Assembly: GCF_000373965.1 (NCBI RefSeq)
Contig: NZ_KB892835.1
Location: 255,954 to 319,953 of the forward strand
Origin: Uliginosibacterium gangwonense DSM 18521
GTDB taxonomy: Bacteria; Pseudomonadota; Gammaproteobacteria; Burkholderiales; Rhodocyclaceae
Length of the DNA: 64,000 nt
Direction of reading: 5' to 3'
The notes under the pieces were generated by a model, which worked only from the letters and a program-made list of their open reading frames with translations, was not told the origin of the DNA and did no database searches. Positions 8,929-17,703 of this stretch are shown piece after piece. The translations under genes were made by a program, and so were the position numbers. Position 1 is the stretch's first letter. Each line of letters begins with the position of its first letter.

Positions 8929-9018
8929 TTGGTGCCCCGTTATTTTGTGTAGCAGGCTGCAAACCATGCATGGGATCGGCTATGCTGGTAGGGCATAATT
9001 TCTTTAGGGAGTGTTCCC

Positions 9019-9198
9019 ATGGATGTTTCCGCTTTGAGTTCCGCCGCATCGAATGCCCAACTTGGCACTGTGCAAAGTGCAGTCCAGGTGGACGTGCTCA
9101 AGCAAGCCATGGACATGCAAGCCCAGCAGGTGCAACAACTGCTGCAATCTGTACCGACGCCAGGGCAGGCCGGTGGGGTGATCAATACCTACGCGTGA
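9019..9198 (+). CDS. YjfB family putative motility protein
   Basis: This is a 59-residue protein, MDVSALSSAASNAQLG... ending in GGVINTYA. The family shows the start MD(V/I)SALSSA, a central LKQAMDMQAQQVQQLLQSVP helix and the end INTYA, all present here. YjfB proteins are linked to motility genes by annotation in Bacillus and proteobacteria. The function is not well defined. AGGGAG precedes the ATG by 8 bases. A strong terminator follows 27 bases after the stop, so this small gene is transcribed on its own or with the SpmAB-type gene upstream. Confidence 0.85.
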   Translation: MDVSALSSAASNAQLGTVQSAVQVDVLKQAMDMQAQQVQQLLQSVPTPGQAGGVINTYA

Positions 9199-9224
9199 TA
9201 AAGGCTTCTGCGTTGTGCCAACAG

Positions 9225-9254
9225 AAAGGCTCCTTGATTGGAGCCTTTGTTTTT
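9225..9254 (+). terminator. Terminator of the YjfB-type gene
   Basis: AAAGGCTCC (9225-9233) pairs perfectly with GGAGCCTTT (9240-9248), loop TTGATT, followed by GTTTTT. Confidence 0.9.
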
Positions 9255-9289
9255 GCCAAGAATCTATTTGGTGATAAATTGAACCATGT

Positions 9290-9664
9290 TTATGTGCTTG
9301 TACAGTCACTGACCGTTAAGGCGTCAAGCTCTGCATTGAGAGCAATTTGTGCGTCCGATTGTTCTTTTCTACTTGGAGTGGCGGGCCGCTGTTGATAGTA
9401 AGCAGCGAAGACTGTCGCGATCATGTGTATTGCATCATGGCGCCCCAGGCCCTCACCTTGAAGGCGGTCCAATGCTCGAATAGCGGGCCGAAAACCAGAA
9501 GCAATTTGATTTTCGACATATACGTGAAGGTAGGCGTGCTGCTTTGACGCCTTGATGCGAGCCGAATCGTGAAAGTTCTTGGCAAGCCTCGTTTGCTCAT
9601 CAAGAGATAGTTTCACCCAAGTGTTAAGATCAGGTGGAATGTTTGGGTTGTAGTACGTAGTCAT
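9290..9664 (-). CDS. DUF1841-like protein
   Basis: This is a 124-residue soluble protein. The central segment HAYLHVYVENQIASGF, followed by ALDRLQGEGLGRHDAIHMIATVFA (about residues 43-90), resembles DUF1841 proteins, which share a histidine-containing HxxxHxxxENQ...GLxRHxAIHxI pattern. The function of that family is unknown. The ATG at 9664 is the only reasonable start. Codon use is poorer in GC than in the neighbouring core genes. The assignment is by pattern only. Confidence 0.55.
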   Translation of the reverse strand: MTTYYNPNIPPDLNTWVKLSLDEQTRLAKNFHDSARIKASKQHAYLHVYVENQIASGFRPAIRALDRLQGEGLGRHDAIHMIATVFAAYYQQRPATPSRKEQSDAQIALNAELDALTVSDCTST

Positions 9665-9793
9665 GCAGAAGGCCTAACGAGCGTGTGAGAAATTGTTTAA
9701 TCAATAATAAAGTGAATGCCTCATGGCCGATAAAAGACGGTATCTACGAGCTGGATTGCGTATTTGGTCTTGTGCGATGTATTGTGCAAAAAA

Positions 9794-10264
9794 TCATTTG
9801 ACGTAAATGCTCTTCCTGGCTTCATGCGAACTCGAAAACATAGCCACATAATTCATAACTTGTGGGTCTTCCCGCATTGTTTTTACGAAATAGTAGTTCA
9901 GGTTCCCATCGGTAAAAACCCCGTATTTATCTATAATTTTTTTGCGGTACTCATTTGAGCATTGCTCATACAGGACATCTCGTGTGTCGTTGTAGTTGTC
10001 TATTTCTTCTTGCGACATATGAAGATGTCTGTCAGTGCTGTAAATAGCTTGTGCGACAACCATTTGAGCGAGATCGGTCGCATGATTAGCCATGCAGCCG
10101 CCTAAATCTAATAGAGGATCGTCCGTGGAAACTCGACGTAACTCAAATTCCTTTCTTTCCTGTATTTTCCTCTCTTTTAGTTGGACGTCTTCCACGTGTG
10201 ACTGCCACCACCACGCAACTCCTGCTGTGATTGCAAGCATCACAAGTATGCTTCCTTTGCTCAT
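9794..10264 (-). CDS. Hypothetical membrane-anchored protein
   Basis: This is a 156-residue protein with one N-terminal hydrophobic segment (ILVMLAITAGVAWWW, residues 6-20). A charged, coiled-coil-prone stretch (VQLKERKIQERKEFELRR) follows, then a soluble domain with two Cys. ATG 10264 is preferred over ATG 10327 because AAGGAG lies 8 bases upstream and the membrane segment then begins at the N-terminus. I do not recognise the family. Its base composition is AT-rich compared with the surrounding genes, like the DUF4238 gene nearby. Confidence 0.65.
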   Translation of the reverse strand: MSKGSILVMLAITAGVAWWWQSHVEDVQLKERKIQERKEFELRRVSTDDPLLDLGGCMANHATDLAQMVVAQAIYSTDRHLHMSQEEIDNYNDTRDVLYEQCSNEYRKKIIDKYGVFTDGNLNYYFVKTMREDPQVMNYVAMFSSSHEARKSIYVK

Positions 10265-10509
10265 GCCATGAACTCCTTCGATCTCTTGAGCACTAACGCT
10301 GGAGGTAAGTGACTGTCCGAATGTCACAAGCGTGGAAGATAGCCAGAGAGCAGGGCGACATCCTCTGATCCTTTTTTACCCCTGCCGTCTAGCTAGGAAC
10401 GACTGGAAGGCAACTGAGGCCAAATTGTTCGCAGCGGCTGTGTGGCCGAACCCAGTCTTTCCATGCTGCATCAATACCCATCAGCCCGTCAAGGCTGCAG
10501 CGTTTAGTG

Positions 10510-11463
10510 CTAGGCATCGTTCGATTCGAAGTAGCGCAGCACGCGATTGGGCATCCAGTCGAGGTTGCCGGGGAAGGTGCCGCTTACGAAGCCGACGTGT
10601 CCGCCTTCTTCCGGTTGGTCGAGTACGACCATGGGTGATACGTCGAAGCGGGTGGGGAGGGCTTGGGCGGGGAGGAAGGGGTCGTTGCGGGCGTTGAGTA
10701 CCAGGGTGGGGAGCTGGATGTGTTGCAGCAGGGGTTTGGCCGAGGCGCGCCGCCAGTAGTCTTCTGCATTCCTGAAGCCATGCATGGGGGCGGTGTAGGC
10801 GTCGTCGAACTCGCGTAGCGTGCGGGCTTTTTGTGCGTGCTCGGCATTGAAGAGGCCGGGGAAGCGTTTGGCTTTGTGGCGTACTGCCTTTTGCAGGGTG
10901 CTCAGGAAGTATTGGGTGTAGACGCGGTTGAAGCCTTGCCCCAGTACATGGCCGGAGATGCTCAGATCCATCGGTGCGGAAATGGCGGCTGCTTTCTGGA
11001 TGTATTTGTAGGCTTTGGGGCCGCGTGTGCCCAGCCAGCATAACAAGGCGTTGCCACCCAGCGATACGCCTGCGGCATAGCGGGGGACGCCGGGGTAACG
11101 CTGGGCGAGCTTGCGCAGAATCCAGTCCAGTTCGTCTGCGTCCCCGGAGTGGTAGGCGCGGGGCAGTTTATTGGGTTCGCCCGAGCAGCCCCGGAAGTGT
11201 ACGACTACGCCATTCCAGCCGCGTGCGTAGGCGGCCCGCATCAGGGAGCGTGCGTAGTGGCTGCGGCTGGAGCCTTCCAGGCCGTGAAAGAGGATCAGCA
11301 GGGGCTTCTTGTCTTGGGTGGGCAGGAAATCCAGGTCGATGAAGTCCCCGTCTGGGGTGGCCCAGCGTTTGCGTCGCAACTTGGGCCGCGAGCCTTTGAT
11401 GAGCAGCGGCCAGATTGTCTGGGCGTGCGGCCCTTTGAGCCAGGAGGGGGCTTCGTAGTGCAT
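10510..11463 (-). CDS. YheT family alpha/beta hydrolase
   Basis: This is a 317-residue alpha/beta hydrolase. The family signature WLKGPHAQTIWP is at residues 8-19. The oxyanion region HGLEGSSRSHYA is near residue 59. The nucleophile elbow GVSLGGN is near residue 133. A likely acid is in NARNDPF, and the catalytic His lies in EGGHVGF near residue 291. E. coli YheT is a member of unknown substrate, annotated as a putative esterase. It is the last gene of the long minus-strand run that starts at ilvE. No clear ribosome site precedes the ATG. Confidence 0.88.
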   Translation of the reverse strand: MHYEAPSWLKGPHAQTIWPLLIKGSRPKLRRKRWATPDGDFIDLDFLPTQDKKPLLILFHGLEGSSRSHYARSLMRAAYARGWNGVVVHFRGCSGEPNKLPRAYHSGDADELDWILRKLAQRYPGVPRYAAGVSLGGNALLCWLGTRGPKAYKYIQKAAAISAPMDLSISGHVLGQGFNRVYTQYFLSTLQKAVRHKAKRFPGLFNAEHAQKARTLREFDDAYTAPMHGFRNAEDYWRRASAKPLLQHIQLPTLVLNARNDPFLPAQALPTRFDVSPMVVLDQPEEGGHVGFVSGTFPGNLDWMPNRVLRYFESNDA

Positions 11464-11496
11464 GGGCAGTAGAGGTGGGGGGTATAATTCCCCAGT

Positions 11497-11928
11497 CTAG
11501 TGCACGGTGCGGGGGGAGTCCTGCAGGAGCAGACCGTCGGTATCAGGCGAGGGAGAGGTGTGATGGATCAGCAACTGCCAGCCCTGTGGGCCACGGGTGT
11601 AGACATTGGTGGTGATCAGCGGTGGGGCGATGGTGTCTTCCCCCTCTACCGTGATGTGTTGCAGCACGCAGTGCACGGCCATCAGCATGGCTTGGGTACA
11701 TACGGGGTGGCTGATGCGCACATTGAACTTCATCCCGGTTTCAAACAGTTGCTTCCATGATTCGCGGATGGCAGCCAACCCGGTAAAGCGGGAGCCGCCC
11801 GGGTGGACGCAGACGGCTTCTTCGTCTTCGGCCCAGACGGACATCATGGCATCGAGGTCGCTACGCGAAAAGGCGTCATAAAAGGCGCGCTCGGCATCTT
11901 CAGGGGTAGGGAAAGGTGGTTTGTCCAT
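11497..11928 (-). CDS. NTF2-like (SnoaL/DUF4440-type) protein
   Basis: This is a protein of about 143 residues with the cone-shaped NTF2-like pattern: a starting helix AERAFYDAFSRSDLDAMMSVWAEDE, the turn CVHPGGSRFTGLAAIRESW, and late strands ending in WQLLIHHTSPSP. Such proteins are small-molecule binders or isomerases, and many are uncharacterised. The start is uncertain. ATG 11928 is chosen, ATG 11940 and TTG 11946 are in frame, and none has a strong ribosome site. It lies between the thioesterase and YheT genes on the same strand. Confidence 0.75.
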   Translation of the reverse strand: MDKPPFPTPEDAERAFYDAFSRSDLDAMMSVWAEDEEAVCVHPGGSRFTGLAAIRESWKQLFETGMKFNVRISHPVCTQAMLMAVHCVLQHITVEGEDTIAPPLITTNVYTRGPQGWQLLIHHTSPSPDTDGLLLQDSPRTVH

Positions 11929-12024
11929 GATTGATTCCATTGCCAAATTGATCCACTCTGCTGTGCCAAATGGGGAATGGATGGGTTTGGAAACGAGACT
12001 GCGTGGTGTTCCAAACCTGCAATC

Positions 12025-12468
12025 CTACACCTTGAGCGCGACAAACACTCCTTCCATCCGCGCGGCAAGCTGTTCGCCCGTGCGGACTTCGATGCTCAGG
12101 GGCAGGCGGGCTTTGCCTTTCTCGTGCAGGCGGAGGAGGAATTCGTCCCAGTCTGTTTCAGGCGGGTAGGCGACCTGGGCGGTAAAACTGTCGTTGATGG
12201 GGCGGAGGTAATTGATGCTGCTGCGCTGGATCACCAGATGCGGCAGGGGCTTGAACTCATCCAGGCGCACACGCAACAGACTCCAGCCTGCCAGGGTGGC
12301 AAGCGTGGCAATGCTGCCGCCGAAGGCTGTACCACGGTGGTTGATATTGGGGGCCAGCGGGGCAGACAGGGCGATGAACTCGGGGGATGCCTGCAGAACT
12401 TCGACCTGCATGGCGGCTGCTAGCGGGATGTGGGTGTGCAGGTAGCTTCTCAGCGCCTCAATGTTCAT
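12025..12468 (-). CDS. YiiD C-terminal-type (hotdog) thioesterase
   Basis: This is a 147-residue single hotdog domain. The segment NINHRGTAFGGSIATLATLAGWSLL, at about residues 41-65, matches the putative thioesterase domain first seen at the C-terminus of E. coli YiiD. Such domains hydrolyse acyl-CoA or acyl-carrier thioesters, and the substrate here is unknown. Its ATG overlaps the stop of the DUF998 gene in an ATGA junction, so the two are translationally coupled. Confidence 0.8.
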   Translation of the reverse strand: MNIEALRSYLHTHIPLAAAMQVEVLQASPEFIALSAPLAPNINHRGTAFGGSIATLATLAGWSLLRVRLDEFKPLPHLVIQRSSINYLRPINDSFTAQVAYPPETDWDEFLLRLHEKGKARLPLSIEVRTGEQLAARMEGVFVALKV

Positions 12469-13028
12469 GCTTCAGGCTTTCTCAGCAGCAGTTGGATGGA
12501 AATGCAGCACACCCATATTAGCAGAGCCCCCACGGTCAGGCGGATGCCGAGCCCGGTTGGCAATATGCCTTGTACCGAACTGGCCAGCATCAGGGCGCCT
12601 GCGCTCCAGGATATGGTGCGCGGATACCGCAGTATGGGTCTGCTCAAGGAATGGGGGAGCAGCACCATGCTCATCAGGCTACAGATGAGTGCTACGCCGA
12701 TCAGGGTAAGGTGAGTCGATTTGGCCCAATCGATCTGGATGGCGCCGATGGCCAGAAAACAGAGAGAGGCGATGAAGATGGGCCCGAGCAACATTTGCCA
12801 GACGTGCTGGCCCGCCAGTGCCACACCCAAGGCGGCAACAGATAAGGCCAACAGGCAGAATGCGATATGCATGGTCTCGCCCTGGTGGCCAAAATACAGC
12901 TCACTCATGAGCTGGTGATAGGGGTTGTATCCTGGTTGAATATGCTGGAGCCATGCCACGATCAGCACGAAGCCCAAGGCGCAGGCAATGCTCAATGCAG
13001 GATATAACTTGGATTGGTAGTGAAACAT
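12465..13028 (-). CDS. DUF998 family membrane protein
   Basis: This is a 187-residue protein with six hydrophobic segments. An early YNPYHQLMSELYFGHQGETMH loop follows the first helix, which is the DUF998 pattern. Family members are integral inner-membrane proteins without an established activity. It starts 6 bases after the waaF stop and overlaps the thioesterase gene by 4 bases, so it belongs to the same transcript. No strong ribosome site precedes the ATG. Confidence 0.75.
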   Translation of the reverse strand: MFHYQSKLYPALSIACALGFVLIVAWLQHIQPGYNPYHQLMSELYFGHQGETMHIAFCLLALSVAALGVALAGQHVWQMLLGPIFIASLCFLAIGAIQIDWAKSTHLTLIGVALICSLMSMVLLPHSLSRPILRYPRTISWSAGALMLASSVQGILPTGLGIRLTVGALLIWVCCISIQLLLRKPEA

Positions 13029-13034
13029 GGGTTG

Positions 13035-14048
13035 TTATGGGGTAATGCTGGCGGCAACCTGCGCCGGTTCAATCTTGTTCAGGCAGTTCAGGTGGCCCAG
13101 CGGGCACTCGCGCTTGAAGCAGGGGCTGCACTCAAGCTTGAGGCTGATCACCTGCGCCTTGTCTGACAAGGGCGGGGTGTAGCCTGGGCTGGATGAGCCG
13201 AACAGTGCTGTGAGAGGGGTGCCGAGCGCGGCGGTTACATGCATCAGCCCGGAATCGTTGGTGACCACGTGGCGGGCCATGGCCAGCAGATGGACCGCCT
13301 GGGCCAGATTGGTGACGCCACAGAGATTGCGTGCCGCCCCTTCGGAGAGACGCACGATTTCTTCCCCGACCGGGGCATCTTTCTTCGATCCCAGTAGCCA
13401 CACCGGGGTTCCCTGATCCACAAGGGTGCGGGCCAGGGCGGCAAAATGCTTTTCCGGCCAACGCTTGGCCGGGCCGAATTCAGCGCCAGGACAAAAGATC
13501 ACTGGGGCGGGAGATATCTTCAGCCCCAGGTTTTGTAAGGTCTCCTGAACCGCTGCAGCGTCCACATCCAATTGTGGGTAGGGCAGGGGGCGTGGCAGCG
13601 CTGTGCCGGGCTGTTCGGCCAGAATCGCGTAACGCTCGACCTGCAAAGGGGTGGCTGTCTGGTCCAGCGTGTGGCGCAGGTTGATGAGGCCATAGCGCGA
13701 TTCGCCAGTGAAGCCCACGCGTAGCGGGATGCCCGCAAGGAACGGAATCAGTGCCGATTTGAGGGAGTTGGGCAGCACGTAGGCCGCATCGTAAGCACGC
13801 GCCTTGATCTGGCGAGCCAGCGCCCAGCGGTCCCGCAGACGCAACTGGCCGTGGGCAAAGGGGTTGTCCAGCACCTCGCCGTTGATCTGTGGCATGGCAT
13901 GTAACACGGCAGCTACCCAAGGAGGGGCCAGGGCGTCGATGACCGCTTCGGGATGATACTGGCGCAGACGCATGAACAGCGGCTGGGCGGCTACGGTGTC
14001 GCCGATCCACGACGGGGCAATGATGAGGATGCGCTTGAGGGTATTCAT
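13035..14048 (-). CDS. waaF: ADP-heptose:LPS heptosyltransferase II
   Basis: This is a 337-residue GT9-family glycosyltransferase. The start ILIIAPSWIGDTVAAQPLF is the usual WaaF N-terminus. The nucleotide-sugar site shows CPGAEFGPAKRWP near residue 186 and TNDSGLMHVTAALGTP near residue 263. The end has the Cys-rich segment CSPCFKRECPLGHLNCL typical of this family. The enzyme adds the second heptose to the LPS inner core on the cytoplasmic face of the inner membrane. Its start overlaps the CYTH gene by 4 bases. The neighbourhood ilvE / zinc-finger / waaF is conserved in betaproteobacteria. Confidence 0.93.
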   Translation of the reverse strand: MNTLKRILIIAPSWIGDTVAAQPLFMRLRQYHPEAVIDALAPPWVAAVLHAMPQINGEVLDNPFAHGQLRLRDRWALARQIKARAYDAAYVLPNSLKSALIPFLAGIPLRVGFTGESRYGLINLRHTLDQTATPLQVERYAILAEQPGTALPRPLPYPQLDVDAAAVQETLQNLGLKISPAPVIFCPGAEFGPAKRWPEKHFAALARTLVDQGTPVWLLGSKKDAPVGEEIVRLSEGAARNLCGVTNLAQAVHLLAMARHVVTNDSGLMHVTAALGTPLTALFGSSSPGYTPPLSDKAQVISLKLECSPCFKRECPLGHLNCLNKIEPAQVAASITP

Positions 14049-14557
14049 TGGCGTGCCAAGAGGTCGACGTAGGCGTCTTCAATCAGATTTTCTTCTGTAA
14101 TACCAAGTGTGGCGAGCAGGTGAGTCGCTTCTTCAACACCGGCTTGTTGTGCTTCATTCTCGGCCAGCACCACTTCCAGTTCCATGAAGCTGCCCAAACC
14201 TTCCACCCGATCCAGGTGCACACGGGTGCGCCCCACCATGTAAAGGGTGCGCTGCTTGATGACACGACCGCTCAGGCCATAGGCATGGGTCAGTGTGGCC
14301 AGCAGCCCGCTAGGGTCTTGCGTGGGAGTGCGCAGGTAGAACGAGGTTTTGGGGCCAGCCTGATCCGGGCGCTGGTAGAAAATCAGCTCGCCTGCGCCGG
14401 CAGCAAACATCCGCAGCTTGAGCCTGCCATTGGGACAAGGGAAAAAGCAATCATCCTGCGCAATCTGTTCCGGGCCTTGGGTGGCGATTGCGCGGACCTT
14501 GTGCTCAAGTGCCGCCAGATCGGCAACGGCTGCTTTGATTTCAATGTTCTGGGCCAT
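14045..14557 (-). CDS. CYTH domain (CyaB-like) protein
   Basis: This is a 170-residue protein with the CYTH start NIEIKAAV (ExEx(K/R) motif at residues 4-8), then LKLRMF, ELIFYQR, and the later VHLDRVEGLGSFMELEVVL strand pair. CYTH proteins form a triphosphate tunnel and act as class IV adenylate cyclases, thiamine triphosphatases or inorganic triphosphatases. The sequence does not tell which. It is coupled to waaF by an ATGA overlap, although no functional link to LPS is known. Confidence 0.82.
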   Translation of the reverse strand: MAQNIEIKAAVADLAALEHKVRAIATQGPEQIAQDDCFFPCPNGRLKLRMFAAGAGELIFYQRPDQAGPKTSFYLRTPTQDPSGLLATLTHAYGLSGRVIKQRTLYMVGRTRVHLDRVEGLGSFMELEVVLAENEAQQAGVEEATHLLATLGITEENLIEDAYVDLLARQ

Positions 14558-14703
14558 GGGCGGGCGGCAGTATAGGCGTTGGTGGGCAGGCAGACGGGCG
14601 CCTATTGTAGTGGCAGAGGTTGCGGGAGAAGCGACCTGAATTGCTACAAATCGTTTTCCTGCATGCCCATCAGGTGCCGCGTATTTGCCGCGATACGCGT
14701 CCC

Positions 14704-14901
14704 TCAGTGCCCTTTTGGCGCCTCACCATGCAGCGTGTATTGGGCGCCACAGTAGGGGCATTTGGCTTCCCCTGTTTGGGCGACATCCAGGAACACGCGC
14801 GGATGGCGGGCCCACAACGGGGCATCGGGCATCGGGCAGTGCAGCGGCAGATCGTGGGCGGTAACGGCGATAGGCTGATTCTTGTCTTTGTTTTCGGCCA
14901 T
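14704..14901 (-). CDS. Small zinc-finger protein (zf-CHCC type)
   Basis: This is a 65-residue protein. It contains HCPMPDAPLWARHPRVFLDV and then KCPYCGAQYTL, giving the Cys-His-Cys-Cys zinc-binding pattern of the zf-CHCC family, which also includes the NDUFS6 subunit of mitochondrial complex I. The bacterial function is unknown. ATG 14901 is chosen because AAGGAGA lies 5 bases upstream. Longer in-frame starts would run into the hairpin after ilvE. It lies between ilvE and the CYTH/waaF pair, as in many betaproteobacteria. Confidence 0.85.
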   Translation of the reverse strand: MAENKDKNQPIAVTAHDLPLHCPMPDAPLWARHPRVFLDVAQTGEAKCPYCGAQYTLHGEAPKGH

Positions 14902-14932
14902 GAGATTCTCCTTGGGGTGAGCGTAAAGCGGG

Positions 14933-14958
14933 CGGGTCACCTGCGGGCAGGTGACCCG
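14933..14958 (-). terminator. Hairpin between ilvE and the zinc-finger gene
   Basis: CGGGTCACCTG (14933-14943) pairs perfectly over 11 bp with CAGGTGACCCG (14948-14958) around a 4-nt loop. It sits 11 bases after the ilvE stop. On the minus strand the following bases are CCCGCTTT, too few T for a sure terminator. It may lower expression of the genes downstream. Confidence 0.55.
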
Positions 14959-14968
14959 ATGCGGTCGA

Positions 14969-15889
14969 TTACACGAAGTGCAGCCAGTCGTCGTGCTCAG
15001 GCAGGCGGCCACCTACCAGGTCGAAGAAGCGGGCCTGGATCTTGGCGGTGATCGGGCCACGGCGGCCTTCGCCAATCTGGCGGTTGTCCAGTTCGCGGAT
15101 CGGGGTGACTTCGGCGGCTGTGCCGGTGAAGAAGGCTTCGTCGGCGATGTAGATGTCGTCACGGGTCAGGCGGCGGGTACGCACTTCCACGCCCAGTTCG
15201 CGGGCCAGGGTGTGCACTGTGTCACGGGTGATGCCGGTGAGTGCGGAGGCGATTTCCGGCTCGTAGATCACGCCATTCTTGACGATGAAGAGGTTTTCCC
15301 CGGCGCCTTCGGCCACAAAGCCTTCTGTATCGAGCAGCATGGCTTCATCGTAGCCATCCTGCGTGGCTTCCAGGTTGGCCAGGATGGAGTTGGCGTAGGT
15401 GGAGGCGAGCTTGGCGCGCGGCATGGTCACGTTGACGTGGTGACGGGCAAAGGACGAAGTCTTGATGCGGATACCCTTTTCCAGACCTTCGGCGCCCAGG
15501 TAGGCGCCCCAGGGCCAGGCGGCGATGGCCACATGCACGGTGGAGCCACGGGTGGAGATGCCCATCTTCTCCGAGCCGTAGAAGGCGATCGGGCGCAGGT
15601 AACAGCTTTCCAGCTTGTTGGCGCGCACCACTTCCTTTTGGGCTTCGTTGATGGTTTCCTTGTCGAAAGGAATCTTCATCATGTAGATGTGGGCAGAGTT
15701 GAACAGGCGGTCGGTGTGTTCCTTGAGGCGGAAGATGGCCGTGCCACGGTTGGTGTTATAGGCACGCACCCCTTCAAAGACCGACAGGCCATAGTGCAAG
15801 GAATGGGTGAGTACGTGGATGGTGGCTTCGCGCCAGGGCACCAGTTTGCCATCCATCCAGATAAAGCCATCGCGGTCGGCCATCGACAT
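14969..15889 (-). CDS. ilvE: Branched-chain amino acid aminotransferase
   Basis: This is a 306-residue fold-type IV PLP enzyme. It transfers the amino group between glutamate and the 2-oxo acids of Val, Leu and Ile. Features are the start FIWMDGKLVPW, THSLHYGLSVFEGVRAY near residue 28, the lysine segment RAKLASTYANSILAN near residue 158, LLDTEGFVAEGAGENLF near residue 185 and the late FFTGTAAEVTPI. ATG 15889 is chosen because GAGGAG lies 8 bases before it. The GTG three codons upstream overlaps that site. It heads the minus-strand run. Confidence 0.94.
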   Translation of the reverse strand: MSMADRDGFIWMDGKLVPWREATIHVLTHSLHYGLSVFEGVRAYNTNRGTAIFRLKEHTDRLFNSAHIYMMKIPFDKETINEAQKEVVRANKLESCYLRPIAFYGSEKMGISTRGSTVHVAIAAWPWGAYLGAEGLEKGIRIKTSSFARHHVNVTMPRAKLASTYANSILANLEATQDGYDEAMLLDTEGFVAEGAGENLFIVKNGVIYEPEIASALTGITRDTVHTLARELGVEVRTRRLTRDDIYIADEAFFTGTAAEVTPIRELDNRQIGEGRRGPITAKIQARFFDLVGGRLPEHDDWLHFV

Positions 15890-16049
15890 GAGTTCCACTC
15901 CTCGTATACAAACTTGTAAAGGGTGAATTTTAGCGCAACCGGGCTTGCTACGGATGGGGTTTATCGTCGGGTTCCTGAACCTCTTGTCCGTGAGCCGGGC
16001 AGCGGCTTGTGATGCATCGCGCTAGAATACTTCTTTTGCGGAGGCTGCG

Positions 16050-16496
16050 ATGATCTGGAAACCCGATGTGACGGTGGCAGCGCTGGTTGAGCGCGACGGG
16101 CGTTTTCTGTTCGTGGAAGAACACACCGTTGATGGCGTTCGCCTGAATCAGCCCGCCGGGCACCTGGACGAGGGTGAAACCCTGATCGCCGCGTGTGCCC
16201 GCGAGGCGCTGGAGGAAACTGCCCATCGTGTCGCGGTAGAGTCTCTCGTGGGGGTCTATCATTGGCGCAGGCCTGCAGGGGATATCACCTATGTGCGTTT
16301 CGCCTTCGCTTGCCGCGATCTGGGCGAGGAAACCGGGCGGGCGCTGGATACGGGCATCATCCGCGCGGTGTGGCTCACTCCCGAGGAGTTTGCAGCCCAA
16401 TCCGAACGCCATCGCAGCCCGATGGTATTGCGTTGTCTACAGGATTACCTCAAGGGGGCGCGTTACCCCCTGGATGTGATTCATCACTACGAATGA
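16050..16496 (+). CDS. nudJ: NUDIX hydrolase, NudJ-type
   Basis: This is a 148-residue protein with the Nudix box [22 protein letters not shown] at residues 37-58. All Glu ligands for Mg are present (REALEE core). The start [22 protein letters not shown] and the end LDVIHHYE match the NudJ family, which removes phosphate from thiamine pyrophosphate intermediates and nucleoside di/triphosphates in E. coli. GGAGG lies 5 bases before the ATG. The gene sits directly before mnmA, an order also seen in E. coli (nudJ-mnmA). Confidence 0.9.
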   Translation: MIWKPDVTVAALVERDGRFLFVEEHTVDGVRLNQPAGHLDEGETLIAACAREALEETAHRVAVESLVGVYHWRRPAGDITYVRFAFACRDLGEETGRALDTGIIRAVWLTPEEFAAQSERHRSPMVLRCLQDYLKGARYPLDVIHHYE

Positions 16497-16510
16497 AAGA
16501 AGAGAAGCAG

Positions 16511-17620
16511 ATGGATGGTCAAGGCATGAAGGTGGTGGTGGGGATGTCTGGCGGCGTGGATTCCGCCGTGGCGGCGCTGCTGCTCAAACGCCAGGGATAC
16601 GACGTGACCGGCCTGTTCATGAAGAACTGGGAAGATGACGACGACGGCGAATATTGCTCCACGCGCCAGGATCTGGTCGATGTGGCCTCGGTCTGCGACG
16701 TGCTGGGGATCGAGCTTGAAGTGGTTAACTTCAGCAAGGAATACAAGGATCGGGTCTTTGCCGACTTCCTGCGTGAATACGAAGCGGGCCGTACGCCCAA
16801 CCCGGATGTGCTGTGCAACAGCGAGATCAAGTTCAAGGCCTTTCTCGATCACGCCATGGCATTGGGCGCAGAGAAGATCGCTACCGGGCATTACGCCGGG
16901 GTGCGTGAGTGGAATAATGATGGACGCATTGAGTATCAGCTCCTCAAGGCAGAAGATGGCACCAAGGACCAGAGCTATTTCCTCTACCGCCTCAATCAGG
17001 CCCAACTCTCCCGGGTGATCTTCCCCCTTGCTGGCGTGTATAAGCGGGACGTGCGTGCTTTGGCTTCTGAGGCCGGGCTGCATGTGTTCAACAAGAAGGA
17101 TTCCACCGGCATCTGCTTTATCGGTGAGCGCCCATTCCGCGAATTCCTGATGCGTTATCTGCCTACAAAACCGGGCGAAATTCGTTGTCTGGATGACGGG
17201 CGGGTACTTGGAGAGCACCAGGGCTTGATGTATCACACCATCGGCCAGCGCAAGGGGCTGATGATTGGCGGTATCAAGGGCAACGATGTAGCGGGCGACC
17301 ATGAAGCCTGGTATGTGGCAGCCAAGGATATCCCGAACAACGTGCTCTACATCGTGCAGGGGCATGACCACCCTGCCTTGCTGCGCGAGCGCCTGACGGC
17401 CATTGACCTGAACTGGATTGCGGGGCGTGAGCCGCATGCTAATTGGGTGTATGCCGCCAAGCCGCGTTACCGTACACCGGATCAGCCCTGCGAGGTCGAC
17501 TCGGTCAGTGCCGAACGTGCCGAGATCGCCTTTGCCACGCCACAATGGGCGGTGACGCCTGGGCAATCGGTCGTGCTGTATGAAAGCAAGGTGTGCCTTG
17601 GCGGTGGGATCATCGCCTGA
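16511..17620 (+). CDS. mnmA: tRNA-specific 2-thiouridylase MnmA
   Basis: This 369-residue cytosolic enzyme thiolates U34 of tRNA-Lys, -Glu and -Gln. The ATP PP-loop [10 protein letters not shown] is near residue 11. The catalytic Cys pair lies in [14 protein letters not shown] (about residue 98) and [12 protein letters not shown] (about residue 199). The C-terminal beta-barrel reaches [13 protein letters not shown] 16511 is chosen because AGAAGAG lies 6 bases upstream. ATG 16493, which overlaps the nudJ stop, is the alternative and would add six residues. It is coupled to nudJ. Confidence 0.95.
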   Translation: MDGQGMKVVVGMSGGVDSAVAALLLKRQGYDVTGLFMKNWEDDDDGEYCSTRQDLVDVASVCDVLGIELEVVNFSKEYKDRVFADFLREYEAGRTPNPDVLCNSEIKFKAFLDHAMALGAEKIATGHYAGVREWNNDGRIEYQLLKAEDGTKDQSYFLYRLNQAQLSRVIFPLAGVYKRDVRALASEAGLHVFNKKDSTGICFIGERPFREFLMRYLPTKPGEIRCLDDGRVLGEHQGLMYHTIGQRKGLMIGGIKGNDVAGDHEAWYVAAKDIPNNVLYIVQGHDHPALLRERLTAIDLNWIAGREPHANWVYAAKPRYRTPDQPCEVDSVSAERAEIAFATPQWAVTPGQSVVLYESKVCLGGGIIA

Positions 17621-17636
17621 TCTGTTTTCTCTTTCT

Positions 17637-17666
17637 CCCCGATCACGCGTTGCTGCATGATCGGGG
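17637..17666 (+). terminator. Hairpin after mnmA
   Basis: CCCCGATCA (17637-17645) pairs perfectly with TGATCGGGG (17658-17666). No T run follows, so termination here would be weak or factor-dependent. It contains two GATC sites. Confidence 0.5.
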
Positions 17667-17703
17667 CTTGCATTCCCTTCCCCTTCCCTGATCTCCCCGT
17701 GCT

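Noticed and set aside
7501-8967. 488-codon open frame on the minus strand
   Set aside because: It lies opposite the SpmAB-type gene, encodes a His/Arg/Gln-rich sequence without any domain, and arises from the codon bias of the real gene.
14951-15919. 322-codon plus-strand frame opposite ilvE
   Set aside because: It is an antisense shadow; the ilvE motifs are on the minus strand.
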